Numbered from the stretch's first letter, positions 27,657 to 37,576 are shown. The stretch: 59,299 bases of DNA from Candidatus Taylorbacteria bacterium RIFCSPHIGHO2_01_FULL_46_22b (GCA_001820875.1 MHRF01000007.1:1-59299); one strand, 5' to 3'. Notes: a model not told the origin generated them from the sequence alone. Program-made: numbers and translations.

Positions 27657-30278
27657 ATGAAAAAAAGAATTATTAAATTCCTTACCGTCAGTAGTTTTGC
27701 TTTCTCGGCAGTTGCGTTTTCATTTCTTGGTCTGGCGACGCCAATCGATGCTCGTGCAGCTGGTCCGGCGCTTGTTGACCTCTTGTCTGCAGGCAATTTC
27801 TCAATCTTGTCGTCTGCAGGAATTACGAATACAGGAAGCCATACTTCTGTTATAACAGGAAATATCGGCTCTAGTCCGATCTCTGCTTCTGCAATGGACA
27901 ACGTATTTTGTTCTGAAATAACGGGCACTATATTCGGTGTTGATGCGGCTTATGTAGGTAGCGGCAGCGTAACTTGTTTTGCAGGAAACCCGCCGTTATC
28001 TAATAAAACTCTCGTGGATACCGCAGTACTTGATATGGGGACTGCATACACTGATGCAGCCGGAAGAACCACCCCGACCGCAACTGAATTGGGAGCTGGT
28101 AATATCGGTGGCATGACACTTGCCCCTGGACTCTACAAGTGGAGTACGGATGTCACTATACCGACAGATGTTACTCTCTCTGGAAGTGCAGATGATGTGT
28201 GGATATTCCAAATTGCAGGGGATCTCACTATCGCTTCTGGTGGGAGTATCCCCGCGGGTATCAAGGTTGTACTTGCAGGTGGCGCTCAATCCTCGAATAT
28301 TTTCTGGCAGGTTGGCGGTGTAACTGGCGCCACGCTCGGGACATACGCGACGTTCAATGGAAACATATTGAGTGCAAAACAAGTGATCATTCAAACTGGC
28401 GCAGTGCTCAATGGCAGAGCGCTTGCACAAACTCAAGTGACACTGGATGCAAATACCATTTCGTCTCCTCCACTCCCTGATGTCAAAGTAACTATTGCTA
28501 AATATATTGATGGCGTTCCGGCTCTTGCCTCAACAACAAACAGTGCTTCATTTCCGATGAGTGCGACATGGAATGCTACCAATATTGGTGCAGGAACAGG
28601 AGGGTTTGCTATTGGCCCTGTTGGATTCAACAGTCCAAATCCCTATGAAGCAGTCACTGCCGATATGACTTCTGGGGCGAGTTACAGTACGAATGAAATT
28701 GTTGACGGTATCACTGTCGGTACCGCATGTGCTTCAGGAACTCCCTACACGCTGATTGGATATTCAACTGGCGACACTCTGCTTGCGGCCTCACTTGCAG
28801 TAGCAACGACCACCATACCGAACTTCACGAATATCACGAGCGACAAATATGTCATTGTACAAAATCATGTTTGCCCACCACCTGTCGCACCCACATTCGC
28901 AAAAGTCCATATTCTTAAATACCTTGATGGCGCGGTAGCAACGGCATCATCATCTAACAGCTACTTATTCCCCATGACCGCAACATGGTCAGCTCTCAAT
29001 CTTAGCGGCGGAGCAACCTCGACGGGGTCATATGTTCTCGGTACTAATTTCGGTGGGGCGATTGATCTCTACGGCGCAGACACAACAGATATGCAAACTC
29101 CTGCATATTACGCCACGTCAGAAGTAACCGACGATACAAGCTCTGTGCTGCCGATTGACGCTGTCTGTAGCACCGGCAAGTATCGCTTGAACGGATACCA
29201 GATGAGTACCACGAGTTTCGCTCATGCGCTCAAACAGGCAACGACCACTGATGCGATATTGCCCAACATAACTTCTGATAGTTACGTACTGGTGTTGAAC
29301 GAATCATGTCCTACACCTGAAGTTCCAGTTGCAACTGGCGGAATTGTGTTCACCAAGTATAGCGTGGGGGACAATGGAACGTTTTCGTTCACAGGTACCG
29401 GAGGTATTGGCGCGTTTACACTCACCACTGCGACAGGTAGCAGCAGTCAGGCATTCAGCAATCTTGTTCCAGGAACGTATCAGATTACTGAAGGAACATT
29501 GCCGATTGATTGGACACAGACGACAACTACCTGTTCAAGTATTACCGTAACTTCAAACGCAACGTCTACGTGCTCGATAACCAACACGAAAAGTGTACCC
29601 ACTCCAGTTTTGGGAGAAATCAGCGGTATAAAATTCGAGGATTGGGATGCGGACGGTAGTCCGTTCGAGAAAAAGTGGGAAGATCCGCTTTCTGGGTGGA
29701 CCATTTACCTCGACACAAACAACAACAGCGTGCTTGATCTCGGTGAACTTTCGACGACCACCAACAAGAAAGGAGCCTATAGCTTCAAAAATCTTCCTGC
29801 GGGCACATACTCTGTGCGCGAAGTGAATAAAACTGGTTGGATCACCATAACTCCAGTTAGTGGTGTCCACACCATCACGCTTCTTGCAGGAGAGGTAGTG
29901 AAGAATAAAAACTTTGGGAACTTCAAGCTCGGATCAATCTCCGGCATGAAGTACAACGACAAGAATGCCAATGGCAAGAAGGGTGGCAATGAAGCAGGTC
30001 TTGCTGGTTGGACCATTGTGCTCAAGAAGATAGGAGGTGCGACTGCAACGACTACAACTAACGCAAGTGGTAACTACACCTTCAGCAATCTTGGTCCGGG
30101 GACGTACAAACTTTCAGAAGTGATGCAGACTGGATGGACCCAGACTGAAAAACCAAATCCAGTTCGTATCTATTCAGAGACATCTTCTACGCATGAGAAC
30201 TTTGGTAATACCCAAAAGACTATTGTGCCAAGAGGGAATGGGTATGGCAAAGACAAAGATAACGATCGAGACTATTAG
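27657..30278 (+). CDS. Secreted DUF3494 (ice-binding-like) protein with two internal repeats, prealbumin-like and SdrD-B-like domains
   Basis: Signal peptide MKKRIIKFLTVSSFAFSAVAFSFLGLATPIDARAA; LLSAGNFSILSSAGITNTGSHTSVITGNIGSSP, TELGAGNIGGMTLAPGLYKWSTDVTIPTDVTLSGSADDVWIFQIAGDLTIASG, GGAQSSNIFWQVGG, VLNGRALAQTQVTLDANTI; C-terminal GSISGMKYNDKNANGKKGGNEAGLAGWTI repeats. Confidence 0.88.
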   Translation: MKKRIIKFLTVSSFAFSAVAFSFLGLATPIDARAAGPALVDLLSAGNFSILSSAGITNTGSHTSVITGNIGSSPISASAMDNVFCSEITGTIFGVDAAYVGSGSVTCFAGNPPLSNKTLVDTAVLDMGTAYTDAAGRTTPTATELGAGNIGGMTLAPGLYKWSTDVTIPTDVTLSGSADDVWIFQIAGDLTIASGGSIPAGIKVVLAGGAQSSNIFWQVGGVTGATLGTYATFNGNILSAKQVIIQTGAVLNGRALAQTQVTLDANTISSPPLPDVKVTIAKYIDGVPALASTTNSASFPMSATWNATNIGAGTGGFAIGPVGFNSPNPYEAVTADMTSGASYSTNEIVDGITVGTACASGTPYTLIGYSTGDTLLAASLAVATTTIPNFTNITSDKYVIVQNHVCPPPVAPTFAKVHILKYLDGAVATASSSNSYLFPMTATWSALNLSGGATSTGSYVLGTNFGGAIDLYGADTTDMQTPAYYATSEVTDDTSSVLPIDAVCSTGKYRLNGYQMSTTSFAHALKQATTTDAILPNITSDSYVLVLNESCPTPEVPVATGGIVFTKYSVGDNGTFSFTGTGGIGAFTLTTATGSSSQAFSNLVPGTYQITEGTLPIDWTQTTTTCSSITVTSNATSTCSITNTKSVPTPVLGEISGIKFEDWDADGSPFEKKWEDPLSGWTIYLDTNNNSVLDLGELSTTTNKKGAYSFKNLPAGTYSVREVNKTGWITITPVSGVHTITLLAGEVVKNKNFGNFKLGSISGMKYNDKNANGKKGGNEAGLAGWTIVLKKIGGATATTTTNASGNYTFSNLGPGTYKLSEVMQTGWTQTEKPNPVRIYSETSSTHENFGNTQKTIVPRGNGYGKDKDNDRDY

Positions 30279-30302
30279 TCTAGTTGAAGTATAAAGGTCG
30301 AC

Positions 30303-30333
30303 ACAAAGCCCTAGGCATCTAGGGCTTTGTTGT
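30303..30333 (+). terminator. Intrinsic terminator after the DUF3494 gene
   Basis: ACAAAGCCCTAG-gcat-CTAGGGCTTTGT followed by TGT. Confidence 0.75.
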
Positions 30334-30410
30334 ATTTGCTAGATGTGAGAATACAAATCAACAGAAAGTAGTGCGCGGTTTTCCTTTGGGTGATAAATTT
30401 TAGACAACCC

Positions 30411-30476
30411 TTTACATTTTCCTCTGTATTTGTTACCTTACTTGAATCACGAATGAGTCTTCAGGACTCATTTTTA
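30411..30476 (+). promoter_or_regulatory. rplC promoter and attenuator-like hairpin
   Basis: TTTACA-N17-TACCTT, then ATGAGTC-TTCAG-GACTCAT-TTTT ending about 13 nt before the rplC ATG. Confidence 0.6.
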
Positions 30477-30488
30477 ATCGGGTTTTCA

Positions 30489-31091
30489 ATGAAATTCATT
30501 CTCGGCAAAAAGGTGAATATGACACAGGTGTTTCAAGATGACGGAACGGTTGAACCCGTGACGATCATTCAGGCTGGACCAGTTACGGTAACCCAAACTA
30601 AGAATAAAGAGAGTGATGGCTATAGCGCCGTGCAAGTTGGATTTGTTCCGCAGCCGAAAAACGAAACCGAGAAGGCAGCTCACAAGCGCTATACGCATGT
30701 CAAAGAATTCAGAACAGAAAAAGCGTCAGTTGACCTCAAGGTTGGTGACAGTATCGATGTCTCAAGCTTTGCGGTTAATGACACAGTCGAAGTTTCAGCT
30801 ATCTCAAAAGGAAAAGGATTTCAAGGAGTCGTGAAGCGTCATGGATTCGGTGGAGGACGCCGCACACACGGTCAGAAACATTCAGAACGTGAACCAGGAG
30901 CGATTGGTGGACGCGGACGTGCGGGAGGCCGAGTTTCCTTGGGTATGCGTATGGCCGGACGTATGGGTGCAGATCGGATTACCATCAAGAACCTTAAGAT
31001 TATTCAGGTTGATGCGGCAGGACACACACTACTTGTCAGCGGTGCGATTCCGGGACGGCGCGGCACTATTGTAGAAATCATCAGCAGATAA
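30489..31091 (+). CDS. rplC: 50S ribosomal protein L3
   Basis: MKFILGKKVNMTQVFQDDGTVEPVTIIQAGP, GFQGVVKRHGFGGGRRTHGQKHSEREPGAIG, GRMGADRITIKNLKI. Confidence 0.97.
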   Translation: MKFILGKKVNMTQVFQDDGTVEPVTIIQAGPVTVTQTKNKESDGYSAVQVGFVPQPKNETEKAAHKRYTHVKEFRTEKASVDLKVGDSIDVSSFAVNDTVEVSAISKGKGFQGVVKRHGFGGGRRTHGQKHSEREPGAIGGRGRAGGRVSLGMRMAGRMGADRITIKNLKIIQVDAAGHTLLVSGAIPGRRGTIVEIISR

Positions 31092-31099
31092 ATACTCAC

Positions 31100-31777
31100 A
31101 TGGAAGCCACTGTGTACAACACAAAAGGAAAAGAGACAGGGAAGGTAACACTCCCCGAGAAAGTCTTTGGCGCAAAATGGAATGGAGATCTCGTGCACCA
31201 AGTCATGGTTTCTATGCAGGCGAACGAGCGCGAACACGTTGCACATGTCAAAGATCGTGGACAGGTTGCCGGTGGTGGCAAAAAGCCATGGCAACAGAAA
31301 GGAACCGGTCGCGCGCGCCATGGATCAATCCGATCCCCGATCTGGGTAGGAGGAGGTGTTGCCCACGGACCAAACCCGAACAAAGTGTATGCGCGCAAGG
31401 TAAATCAAAAGATGCGTGTCGGTGCACTTTATGCGATTTTGTCCAAGAAATATAAAGATGGTGAGATGCTTTTTGTCGATACGATGGCAGTTGAGAGTGG
31501 AAAGACCAAAGATGCAAAAGTAGTCATTAATGCGCTTGCGGGAGTCAAAGGGTATGAAAAGCTTGCAACCAAGCCAGTAAATGCTGCTTTGATTGCTGTT
31601 GCGAAGAAAGACAATAAGACTGGACGCAGTTTGCGGAATTTCTCGAATGTTCTTGTGGAGGAAGTTCGCAACCTCAATCCGATGACCGCGCTTTCATATA
31701 AATATATTGTTATCAGCGATCCGGAGATTGCATGTAAGGGACTTGCTGCGCGAATGCCAGATAAAAAACGCTCATAA
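31100..31777 (+). CDS. rplD: 50S ribosomal protein L4
   Basis: GQVAGGGKKPWQQKGTGRARHGSIRSPIWVGGGVAHGP. Confidence 0.97.
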   Translation: MEATVYNTKGKETGKVTLPEKVFGAKWNGDLVHQVMVSMQANEREHVAHVKDRGQVAGGGKKPWQQKGTGRARHGSIRSPIWVGGGVAHGPNPNKVYARKVNQKMRVGALYAILSKKYKDGEMLFVDTMAVESGKTKDAKVVINALAGVKGYEKLATKPVNAALIAVAKKDNKTGRSLRNFSNVLVEEVRNLNPMTALSYKYIVISDPEIACKGLAARMPDKKRS

Positions 31778-31782
31778 ATATC

Positions 31783-32163
31783 ATGGGATTGTTTAATTTC
31801 AAAAAAGAAGAGAAAAAGAATTCAGCGCCCGCAGTGCGTAAAGTCGCCGTGAAGGAAGCTGCGGTTTTGACTGCAACCGGAGTCGCTGATCGAGGACGGA
31901 TTCTTCAGAACCCACGCGTTACTGAAAAGGTTACGTTTCTTGCAGAGAAAGATAATGTGTACACATTCAATGTAACCGCAGATGCAACCAAACAAACTGT
32001 TTCCGAATTAATTACGCGTTTATACAAAGTACACCCAACAAAAGTGCACATCCTACCGGTTCCCTCAAAGCGCGTGTTTGTTCGTGGAAAGCGCGGAGTG
32101 AAGCGCGGAGGACGAAAAGCATATGTGTTTCTTAAGAAAGGCGAAAAAATTGAACTTGTATAA
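31783..32163 (+). CDS. rplW: 50S ribosomal protein L23
   Basis: ILQNPRVTEKVTFLAEKDNVYTFNVTADATKQTVSELITRLYKVHPTKVHIL. Confidence 0.93.
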   Translation: MGLFNFKKEEKKNSAPAVRKVAVKEAAVLTATGVADRGRILQNPRVTEKVTFLAEKDNVYTFNVTADATKQTVSELITRLYKVHPTKVHILPVPSKRVFVRGKRGVKRGGRKAYVFLKKGEKIELV

Positions 32164-32168
32164 TCACC

Positions 32169-33023
32169 ATGAAATTCTATAAACCTACCAGCAAATCGCG
32201 CCGCCATCTCTCCACCGTTTCGTACCGTGGGGTGATTACTGAAAATGAGCCGCATAAGGCTCTCACGAGCGGTTTTAAGCGCGACATGGGGCGAAATAAC
32301 CGTGGGCGTATTACAGTTCAACACAAAGGAGGTGGTAACAAACATTTGTACCGAATGGTTGATTTTAAATACGACAAGTATGATATGCCAGCACGCATTG
32401 AGACTGTTGAATATGATCCAAACCGCACCGGTTTTATCGGACGCGTGATTTATCCTGATGGCGAGCGCCGTTACGTGCTTTTGCCGAAAGAAATGACTGT
32501 TGGCGCAGTGTTCTCTGTTTCTGCTTCAGCACCGCTTACCGTGGGCAATCGACTTCCGCTTAAAAAGATTCCTGTCGGCACATTTATTTACAATGTTGAG
32601 ATTAAACCAAATGGCGGCGCGATACTCGCTCGTTCAGCCGGAAACTTTGCCCAGTTAGTTGCTCTCGAAGGGGGACATGCACAAATTAAATTACCGTCAA
32701 CCGAAGTTCGAAAGGTAAGTGCAGAAGCGTGGGCATGCATCGGTTCAGTTTCAAACGAAGAAAATCACTTAGTGAACTTGGGCAAGGCAGGACGCTCACG
32801 TTGGCTTGGAATTCGCCCGACTGTCCGCGGTACAGCGAAAAATCCAGTAGATCATCCCTATGGAGGGGGAGAAGGAAGACAGGGTCGCGGACGCCGACGT
32901 GCAATTACTCGCACCGGTAAGCCAGTTGGAAAAGGACAGAAGTCACGACGCGCAAAGAAATACTCGAATGTCTTCATTGTTTCTCGCCGAAAAGTGGGGA
33001 AGAATCGAAAAGCGTCCCTCTAA
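32169..33023 (+). CDS. rplB: 50S ribosomal protein L2
   Basis: GRNNRGRITVQHKGGGNKHLYRMVDF, RPTVRGTAKNPVDHPYGGGEGRQGRGRR. Confidence 0.98.
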   Translation: MKFYKPTSKSRRHLSTVSYRGVITENEPHKALTSGFKRDMGRNNRGRITVQHKGGGNKHLYRMVDFKYDKYDMPARIETVEYDPNRTGFIGRVIYPDGERRYVLLPKEMTVGAVFSVSASAPLTVGNRLPLKKIPVGTFIYNVEIKPNGGAILARSAGNFAQLVALEGGHAQIKLPSTEVRKVSAEAWACIGSVSNEENHLVNLGKAGRSRWLGIRPTVRGTAKNPVDHPYGGGEGRQGRGRRRAITRTGKPVGKGQKSRRAKKYSNVFIVSRRKVGKNRKASL

Positions 33024-33048
33024 ACAACAGATTTTAAGAAAAATACCA

Positions 33049-33076
33049 AAACCCGCCCTCTCGAGGGCGGGTTTTT
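33049..33076 (+). terminator. Intrinsic terminator after rplB
   Basis: AAACCCGCCCTC-TCGAGGGCGGGTTTTT. Confidence 0.9.
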
Positions 33077-33218
33077 GCGAATCTAAAGGGAAATTAGCTA
33101 TCCACACGTCTTCCACAGGGTTATGAACATATGAACAAAGCAGTGTTTGACAGGAACTAGTGCCCTTGTTAGTATGCACCAACGCTCTGAAAGGAGCTTA
33201 TTTATTTTCTTTTGCCAA

Positions 33219-33569
33219 ATGTCACGATCGCTTTCAAAAGGGCCATATATTGACCAGAGACTTCTCAAGAAGATTACTGGGAAAAAACCGGAACAAGCCG
33301 GTGTGGTTAAGACGTGGTCTCGCGCTTGTGTCATTAGTCCCGAAATGGTTGGTTTTTCTTTTGGGGTTCACAATGGAAGAGAACATTTGCCAGTTTTAGT
33401 TACCGAAGAAATGGTTGGACACCGCCTCGGTGAATTCTCGCCTACGCGCAAGTTCACTAAACATGGCGGCAAGATGCAGAAGGAACTCGAAGCTAAGAAG
33501 AAAGAGTCTGAAATTGCAGCAGCACAGGCAGCAAAAGCTCCTGCAGCAGGCGCAACCCCAGCAAAATAA
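33219..33569 (+). CDS. rpsS: 30S ribosomal protein S19 with Ala-rich C-terminal extension
   Basis: [67 protein letters not shown]. Confidence 0.97.
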   Translation: MSRSLSKGPYIDQRLLKKITGKKPEQAGVVKTWSRACVISPEMVGFSFGVHNGREHLPVLVTEEMVGHRLGEFSPTRKFTKHGGKMQKELEAKKKESEIAAAQAAKAPAAGATPAK

Positions 33570-33572
33570 TTT

Positions 33573-33989
33573 ATGATTGAAGCAACACTCAAAAACTATC
33601 GTCAGTCTCCCCGCAAAGTTCGTTTGGTCGCTGATTTAGTGCGCGGAAAGAAAGTTAGTCATGCGCTTGTGATGCTTGATGTACTTAACAAAAAGGCGTC
33701 AGGTCCGATTCGCGGAGCTATCCAGACTGCCGTTGCGAATGCAGCGCATAATTTTAAAATCAGCGCAGATCGTCTGTATGTAAAGGACATCCGAGTAGAC
33801 GAAGGGGTTACGATGAAGCGTTTTCGTCCCCGCGCACGAGGTTCAGCCTTTGAAATAAAGAAGCGTAATAGTCATATTTTTGTTGCTTTGGATACTAAGG
33901 GGGATTCCGTACTTGCAACTCCGAAACGACAAGTAGCTGATGCAAATACACATGATCATGATCGTGTGGAAGAAGCAACCGAAGCATAA
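33573..33989 (+). CDS. rplV: 50S ribosomal protein L22
   Basis: ATLKNYRQSPRKVRLVADLVRGKKVSHAL. Confidence 0.96.
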   Translation: MIEATLKNYRQSPRKVRLVADLVRGKKVSHALVMLDVLNKKASGPIRGAIQTAVANAAHNFKISADRLYVKDIRVDEGVTMKRFRPRARGSAFEIKKRNSHIFVALDTKGDSVLATPKRQVADANTHDHDRVEEATEA

Positions 33990-33993
33990 TTTT

Positions 33994-34662
33994 ATGTCAC
34001 ACTCCGTACACCCATATTCACACCGACTTGGCATCATCAGAGACTGGAAGTCCCGCTGGTTCGGTATGAAAGACAAATACCGCCAAAATCTCAAGAGCGA
34101 TATTCTCCTGCGAGAGTTTCTGACGAAGCGCTTGCGGGATTTTTATGTCAGCATCATCGAAATCGAGAGAAACGAGAAGATGTTTCGCGTATTGATCAAG
34201 ACTTCGCGCCCAGGCATGTTGCTTGGAAAAAATGGAGAGGGTATCACTGTGCTTCGGACTGATTTGATGAAAATGTTCCATCGCGCAAAGATCGTGATCT
34301 CGCAGGATATCAAAATTGATGTGGAGGAAATCCGTTCACCTGAATCTAGCGCTGCAATTTTGGCCCACATGGTTGCTGAATCTCTTGAAAAGCGACTCCC
34401 ATTCCGCCGCGTTATGAAGCAGATTATTGAAAAGGCGATGGCGAACCGCGACGTGAAAGGAGTGAAAATTTACTGTGGTGGGCGTTTGGGTGGAGCGGAC
34501 ATGGCTCGATCAGAAGAATTGAAGCGCGGCCGGATTCCTTTGCAGACACTTCGCGCTGATGTTGATTTTGCGCGTGAAAAGGCTCATATGACTTACGGTG
34601 ATATTGGTATCAAAGTATGGGTGTATCGCGGCGAAGTATTTGCTAAGAAACAGAACGCATAA
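33994..34662 (+). CDS. rpsC: 30S ribosomal protein S3
   Basis: [68 protein letters not shown]. Confidence 0.97.
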   Translation: MSHSVHPYSHRLGIIRDWKSRWFGMKDKYRQNLKSDILLREFLTKRLRDFYVSIIEIERNEKMFRVLIKTSRPGMLLGKNGEGITVLRTDLMKMFHRAKIVISQDIKIDVEEIRSPESSAAILAHMVAESLEKRLPFRRVMKQIIEKAMANRDVKGVKIYCGGRLGGADMARSEELKRGRIPLQTLRADVDFAREKAHMTYGDIGIKVWVYRGEVFAKKQNA

Positions 34663-34672
34663 ACATACTTTT

Positions 34673-35104
34673 ATGTTGCTACCGAAAAAAGTAAAATTCA
34701 GAAAATGGCAGACAGGGCGTTCAAATCCGAAACGCGGCCGCATTGATATTCGTGGAGCAAAAATTTCTTTTGGTTCTTTCGGTCTTAAAGCAATGGCAGG
34801 AGGACGTTTGCGTTCGCAACAGATTGAAGCAGCCCGTAAGGCGATGTCTCACATGATTGGAAAGACAGGAAAGATTTGGATTAGAATATTTCCTGATCGG
34901 CCGTACACCGCAAAAGCCGCTGAAGTGGGCATGGGTTCTGGAAAAGGGGATCCGCAGGGATATTGCGTAGAGATTAATCCCGGCCGAGTAATTTTTGAAA
35001 TTGACGGATTGTCGGATGCCGATGCGCACGAAGCGCTTCGCAAAGCAGGCACGAAACTTCCGGTCAAGACGAAGATTGTCAGCCGAGCTATTTCACTGAC
35101 ATGA
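34673..35104 (+). CDS. rplP: 50S ribosomal protein L16
   Basis: [27 protein letters not shown]-like segment, [31 protein letters not shown]. Confidence 0.97.
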   Translation: MLLPKKVKFRKWQTGRSNPKRGRIDIRGAKISFGSFGLKAMAGGRLRSQQIEAARKAMSHMIGKTGKIWIRIFPDRPYTAKAAEVGMGSGKGDPQGYCVEINPGRVIFEIDGLSDADAHEALRKAGTKLPVKTKIVSRAISLT

Positions 35105-35307
35105 CCGACGCAAGCACATTAAAACAGAAGAACGAAAAGGAATTGGGACAATTGCTCGAGGAAAAACGACAGCAACTATGGAACTTCCGATTCGGTGCCT
35201 CTGGTGGAAAAACACGCAATGTAAAAGAAGGAAGAACGCTCCGCCGCGAAATCGCCCGAATCTTGACGATACTTGCTGACATGCGACGATCTGAAAAACA
35301 AAAATAA
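35101..35307 (+). CDS. rpmC: 50S ribosomal protein L29
   Basis: Position between L16 and S17; [41 protein letters not shown]. Confidence 0.93.
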   Translation: MTDASTLKQKNEKELGQLLEEKRQQLWNFRFGASGGKTRNVKEGRTLRREIARILTILADMRRSEKQK

Positions 35308-35309
35308 TC

Positions 35310-35591
35310 ATGGAACAACACACACAAAAAAAAGAACGACTCGTCACCGGTAAGGTTGTTTCGACTGCTATGAAAGACACGGTGGTTGTGCTCGTGGAGA
35401 GATACATCAAACACCCCAAATATGGTAAGTATCTTTTGCGCACCAAACGCCTGAAGGCGCATGATGCAGGGAATACGTGCGCAATGGGTGACGTTGTTTT
35501 TCTCAAAGAGACCGCCCCGATTTCAAAAGACAAGCATTTTAAGGTGGTCGGCAAACAAGTAGCCGCCGTAGCCGCGGAGATTTCAGCATAA
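35310..35591 (+). CDS. rpsQ: 30S ribosomal protein S17
   Basis: LVTGKVVSTAMKDTVVVLVERYIKHPKYGKYLLRTKRLKAHDAGN. Confidence 0.96.
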   Translation: MEQHTQKKERLVTGKVVSTAMKDTVVVLVERYIKHPKYGKYLLRTKRLKAHDAGNTCAMGDVVFLKETAPISKDKHFKVVGKQVAAVAAEISA

Positions 35592-35600
35592 AACACTCTC

Positions 35601-35972
35601 ATGATTCAACCACGATCAATTGTTGTTATCGCAGATAATTCAGGAGGCAAAATCGGCCGCATTTTCAAAGTGCTTGGTGGTTCACGTAAACGCTATGCAA
35701 CAATTGGCGATAAAGTGGTTCTTTCAGTGCAAAAAGCAGAACCGCGGAAAGGGGTAAAGAAGAAAGATGTCTTGCAAGGAGTAGTGGTACGACAACGAAA
35801 TGCAATTCGTCGCAAAGATGGTTCGTATATCCGTTTTGATGAGAATGCGGTGGTGATTCTTGAAAAAGGTAAGATGGAACCGATTGCGGGACGTGTATTC
35901 GGTCCGATTCCTCGCGAGATTGCAGAATTGGGATATCAGAAAATCGCGTCACTTGCGCCGGAAATAATTTAA
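35601..35972 (+). CDS. rplN: 50S ribosomal protein L14
   Basis: MIQPRSIVVIADNSGGKIGRIFKVLGGSRKRYATIGDKVVLSV, FGPIPREI. Confidence 0.98.
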   Translation: MIQPRSIVVIADNSGGKIGRIFKVLGGSRKRYATIGDKVVLSVQKAEPRKGVKKKDVLQGVVVRQRNAIRRKDGSYIRFDENAVVILEKGKMEPIAGRVFGPIPREIAELGYQKIASLAPEII

Positions 35973-35977
35973 CTATC

Positions 35978-36283
35978 ATGAAAATCAAGAAAGGAGACAA
36001 CGTCATACTTATTTCAGGAGCCGACAAAGGCAAGACCGGCAAGGTAGTAGCTTCTTTTCCGACTGATCAGAAAGTGGTGATTGAAGGGCTAAATATGCGC
36101 AAGAAACATCAGCGGGCGAGCCGCTCTGATCAGAAAGGGCAGGTGATAGAAAAAGCGATGCCGATACATGTTTCGAACGTCGCGATTGTGGATCCGTCAA
36201 ACGGGAAAGCAAGTCGCGTGGGCAAGAAATTGGTAGGAGAGAAATTTGTACGTATCAGCAAGAAAAGTGGTTCGACACTCTAA
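35978..36283 (+). CDS. rplX: 50S ribosomal protein L24
   Basis: MKIKKGDNVILISGADKGKTGKVVASFPTDQKVVIEGLNMRKKHQR. Confidence 0.97.
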   Translation: MKIKKGDNVILISGADKGKTGKVVASFPTDQKVVIEGLNMRKKHQRASRSDQKGQVIEKAMPIHVSNVAIVDPSNGKASRVGKKLVGEKFVRISKKSGSTL

Positions 36284-36292
36284 AAAGTAATC

Positions 36293-36832
36293 ATGGAAAC
36301 GACACAGAAAAAACAAAGCGCAGCCTTCGGGGTATTGCAAAAGAAATTAGGGATTACCAATCCTATGCAGTCGCCGCGTCTCGTAAAAGTCGTGGTAAAT
36401 GCAGGCACCGGATCATTTAAAGATAAAAAGAAGAACGAGATTGTTATTGATCGTCTTTTGAAGATTACTGGACAGAAGCCGGCAGTGCGCGGTGCGAAGA
36501 AATCAATAGCGTCCTTTAAATTGCGACAGGGTGACCCTGTTGGGTATCAAATTACCTTGCGAGGCAGACGCATGATGGATTTTCTCGATCGTCTGCTCAA
36601 TATTGCATTTCCCAGAACTAAAGACTTCAAAGGAATTTCTACCACAGGTATTGATGAAATGGGGAATCTCACTGTCGGTATAAAAGAGCACATCATTTTC
36701 CCTGAAACGGTGGATGAAGAGCTCAAGGATATCTTCGGTATTGCGGTTACAGTGGTGACGACTGCGAAAGATCGCAAAACTGCGAAAGAGTTTTTCACGT
36801 ATCTCGGGTTTCCGTTCAAAAAGGAAGCATAG
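36293..36832 (+). CDS. rplE: 50S ribosomal protein L5
   Basis: NPMQSPRLVKVVVNAGTG, LRGRRMMDFLDRLLNIAFPRTKDFKGI, IKEHIIFPE. Confidence 0.96.
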   Translation: METTQKKQSAAFGVLQKKLGITNPMQSPRLVKVVVNAGTGSFKDKKKNEIVIDRLLKITGQKPAVRGAKKSIASFKLRQGDPVGYQITLRGRRMMDFLDRLLNIAFPRTKDFKGISTTGIDEMGNLTVGIKEHIIFPETVDEELKDIFGIAVTVVTTAKDRKTAKEFFTYLGFPFKKEA

Positions 36833-36842
36833 TGGATTTGGT

Positions 36843-36996
36843 TTGACATTCCCGAGGCTTCTCTGCTAGTATAGCGAAGCGCTCAATTGAGTGCAGAGTT
36901 TAAATAGTTGGCACTGTTGGAATCACCGCCTTGGTACACGAAAGTTTCTGGATAAGGCATGTTGATACCCAACGAACCAGCTATCATTTTAATTAA
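36843..36996 (+). promoter_or_regulatory. Internal promoter and long structured leader between rplE and rpsN
   Basis: TTGACA-N18-TAGTAT, then about 125 nt with GCGCTCAATTGAGTGC palindrome, GTTGG/CCAAC and GCCTT/AAGGC pairings. Confidence 0.55.
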
Positions 36997-37182
36997 ATGG
37001 CAAAGACATCAACATACGTACGATCCCTCAAGAAACCGAAATATAAAAGTCGCGTGGTGCGGCGCTGTTTCCGTTGCGGTCGCAAGCGTGGGTATATTCG
37101 CGATTTCGGTCTGTGCCGAATTTGTTTCCGTGAGTATGCAAACGAGGGAATGATCCCCGGTATTAGAAAATCATCATGGTAA
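36997..37182 (+). CDS. rpsN: 30S ribosomal protein S14, zinc-binding type
   Basis: [39 protein letters not shown]. Confidence 0.98.
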   Translation: MAKTSTYVRSLKKPKYKSRVVRRCFRCGRKRGYIRDFGLCRICFREYANEGMIPGIRKSSW

Positions 37183-37571
37183 AAGATCCAATTTCAAATT
37201 TTATCGTTAAGTTGCTTAATGCGGGAAAAGCCGGCAAGCCGACTGTCTTGATGAGTTATTCCAAGCATGTTGCCGCAATTGCAGAAGTGCTCCAGAAGGA
37301 AGGATTTCTTGCGAGCGTGGAGCGCAAAGGCAAGAAGCCGGCAAAACATCTTGAAGTGGTGATCGCATTTAATGAACAGAAACAGTCGAAGATAAATGGC
37401 GTTGATCGAATTTCAAAACCGTCCCGCCGCGTGTATGAACAATCCAAACATTTGCACCCAGTGATGAATGGTCTCGGCCGACTTATTTTGTCTACTCCGA
37501 GAGGAATCATGACCGACCGCACTGCACGCAAAGAGAGAGTCGGAGGGGAGTTACTATTCAAAATTTGGTAA
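37176..37571 (+). CDS. rpsH: 30S ribosomal protein S8
   Basis: [46 protein letters not shown]-like segment, [26 protein letters not shown]. Confidence 0.95.
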   Translation: MVKDPISNFIVKLLNAGKAGKPTVLMSYSKHVAAIAEVLQKEGFLASVERKGKKPAKHLEVVIAFNEQKQSKINGVDRISKPSRRVYEQSKHLHPVMNGLGRLILSTPRGIMTDRTARKERVGGELLFKIW

Positions 37572-37576
37572 TTACT

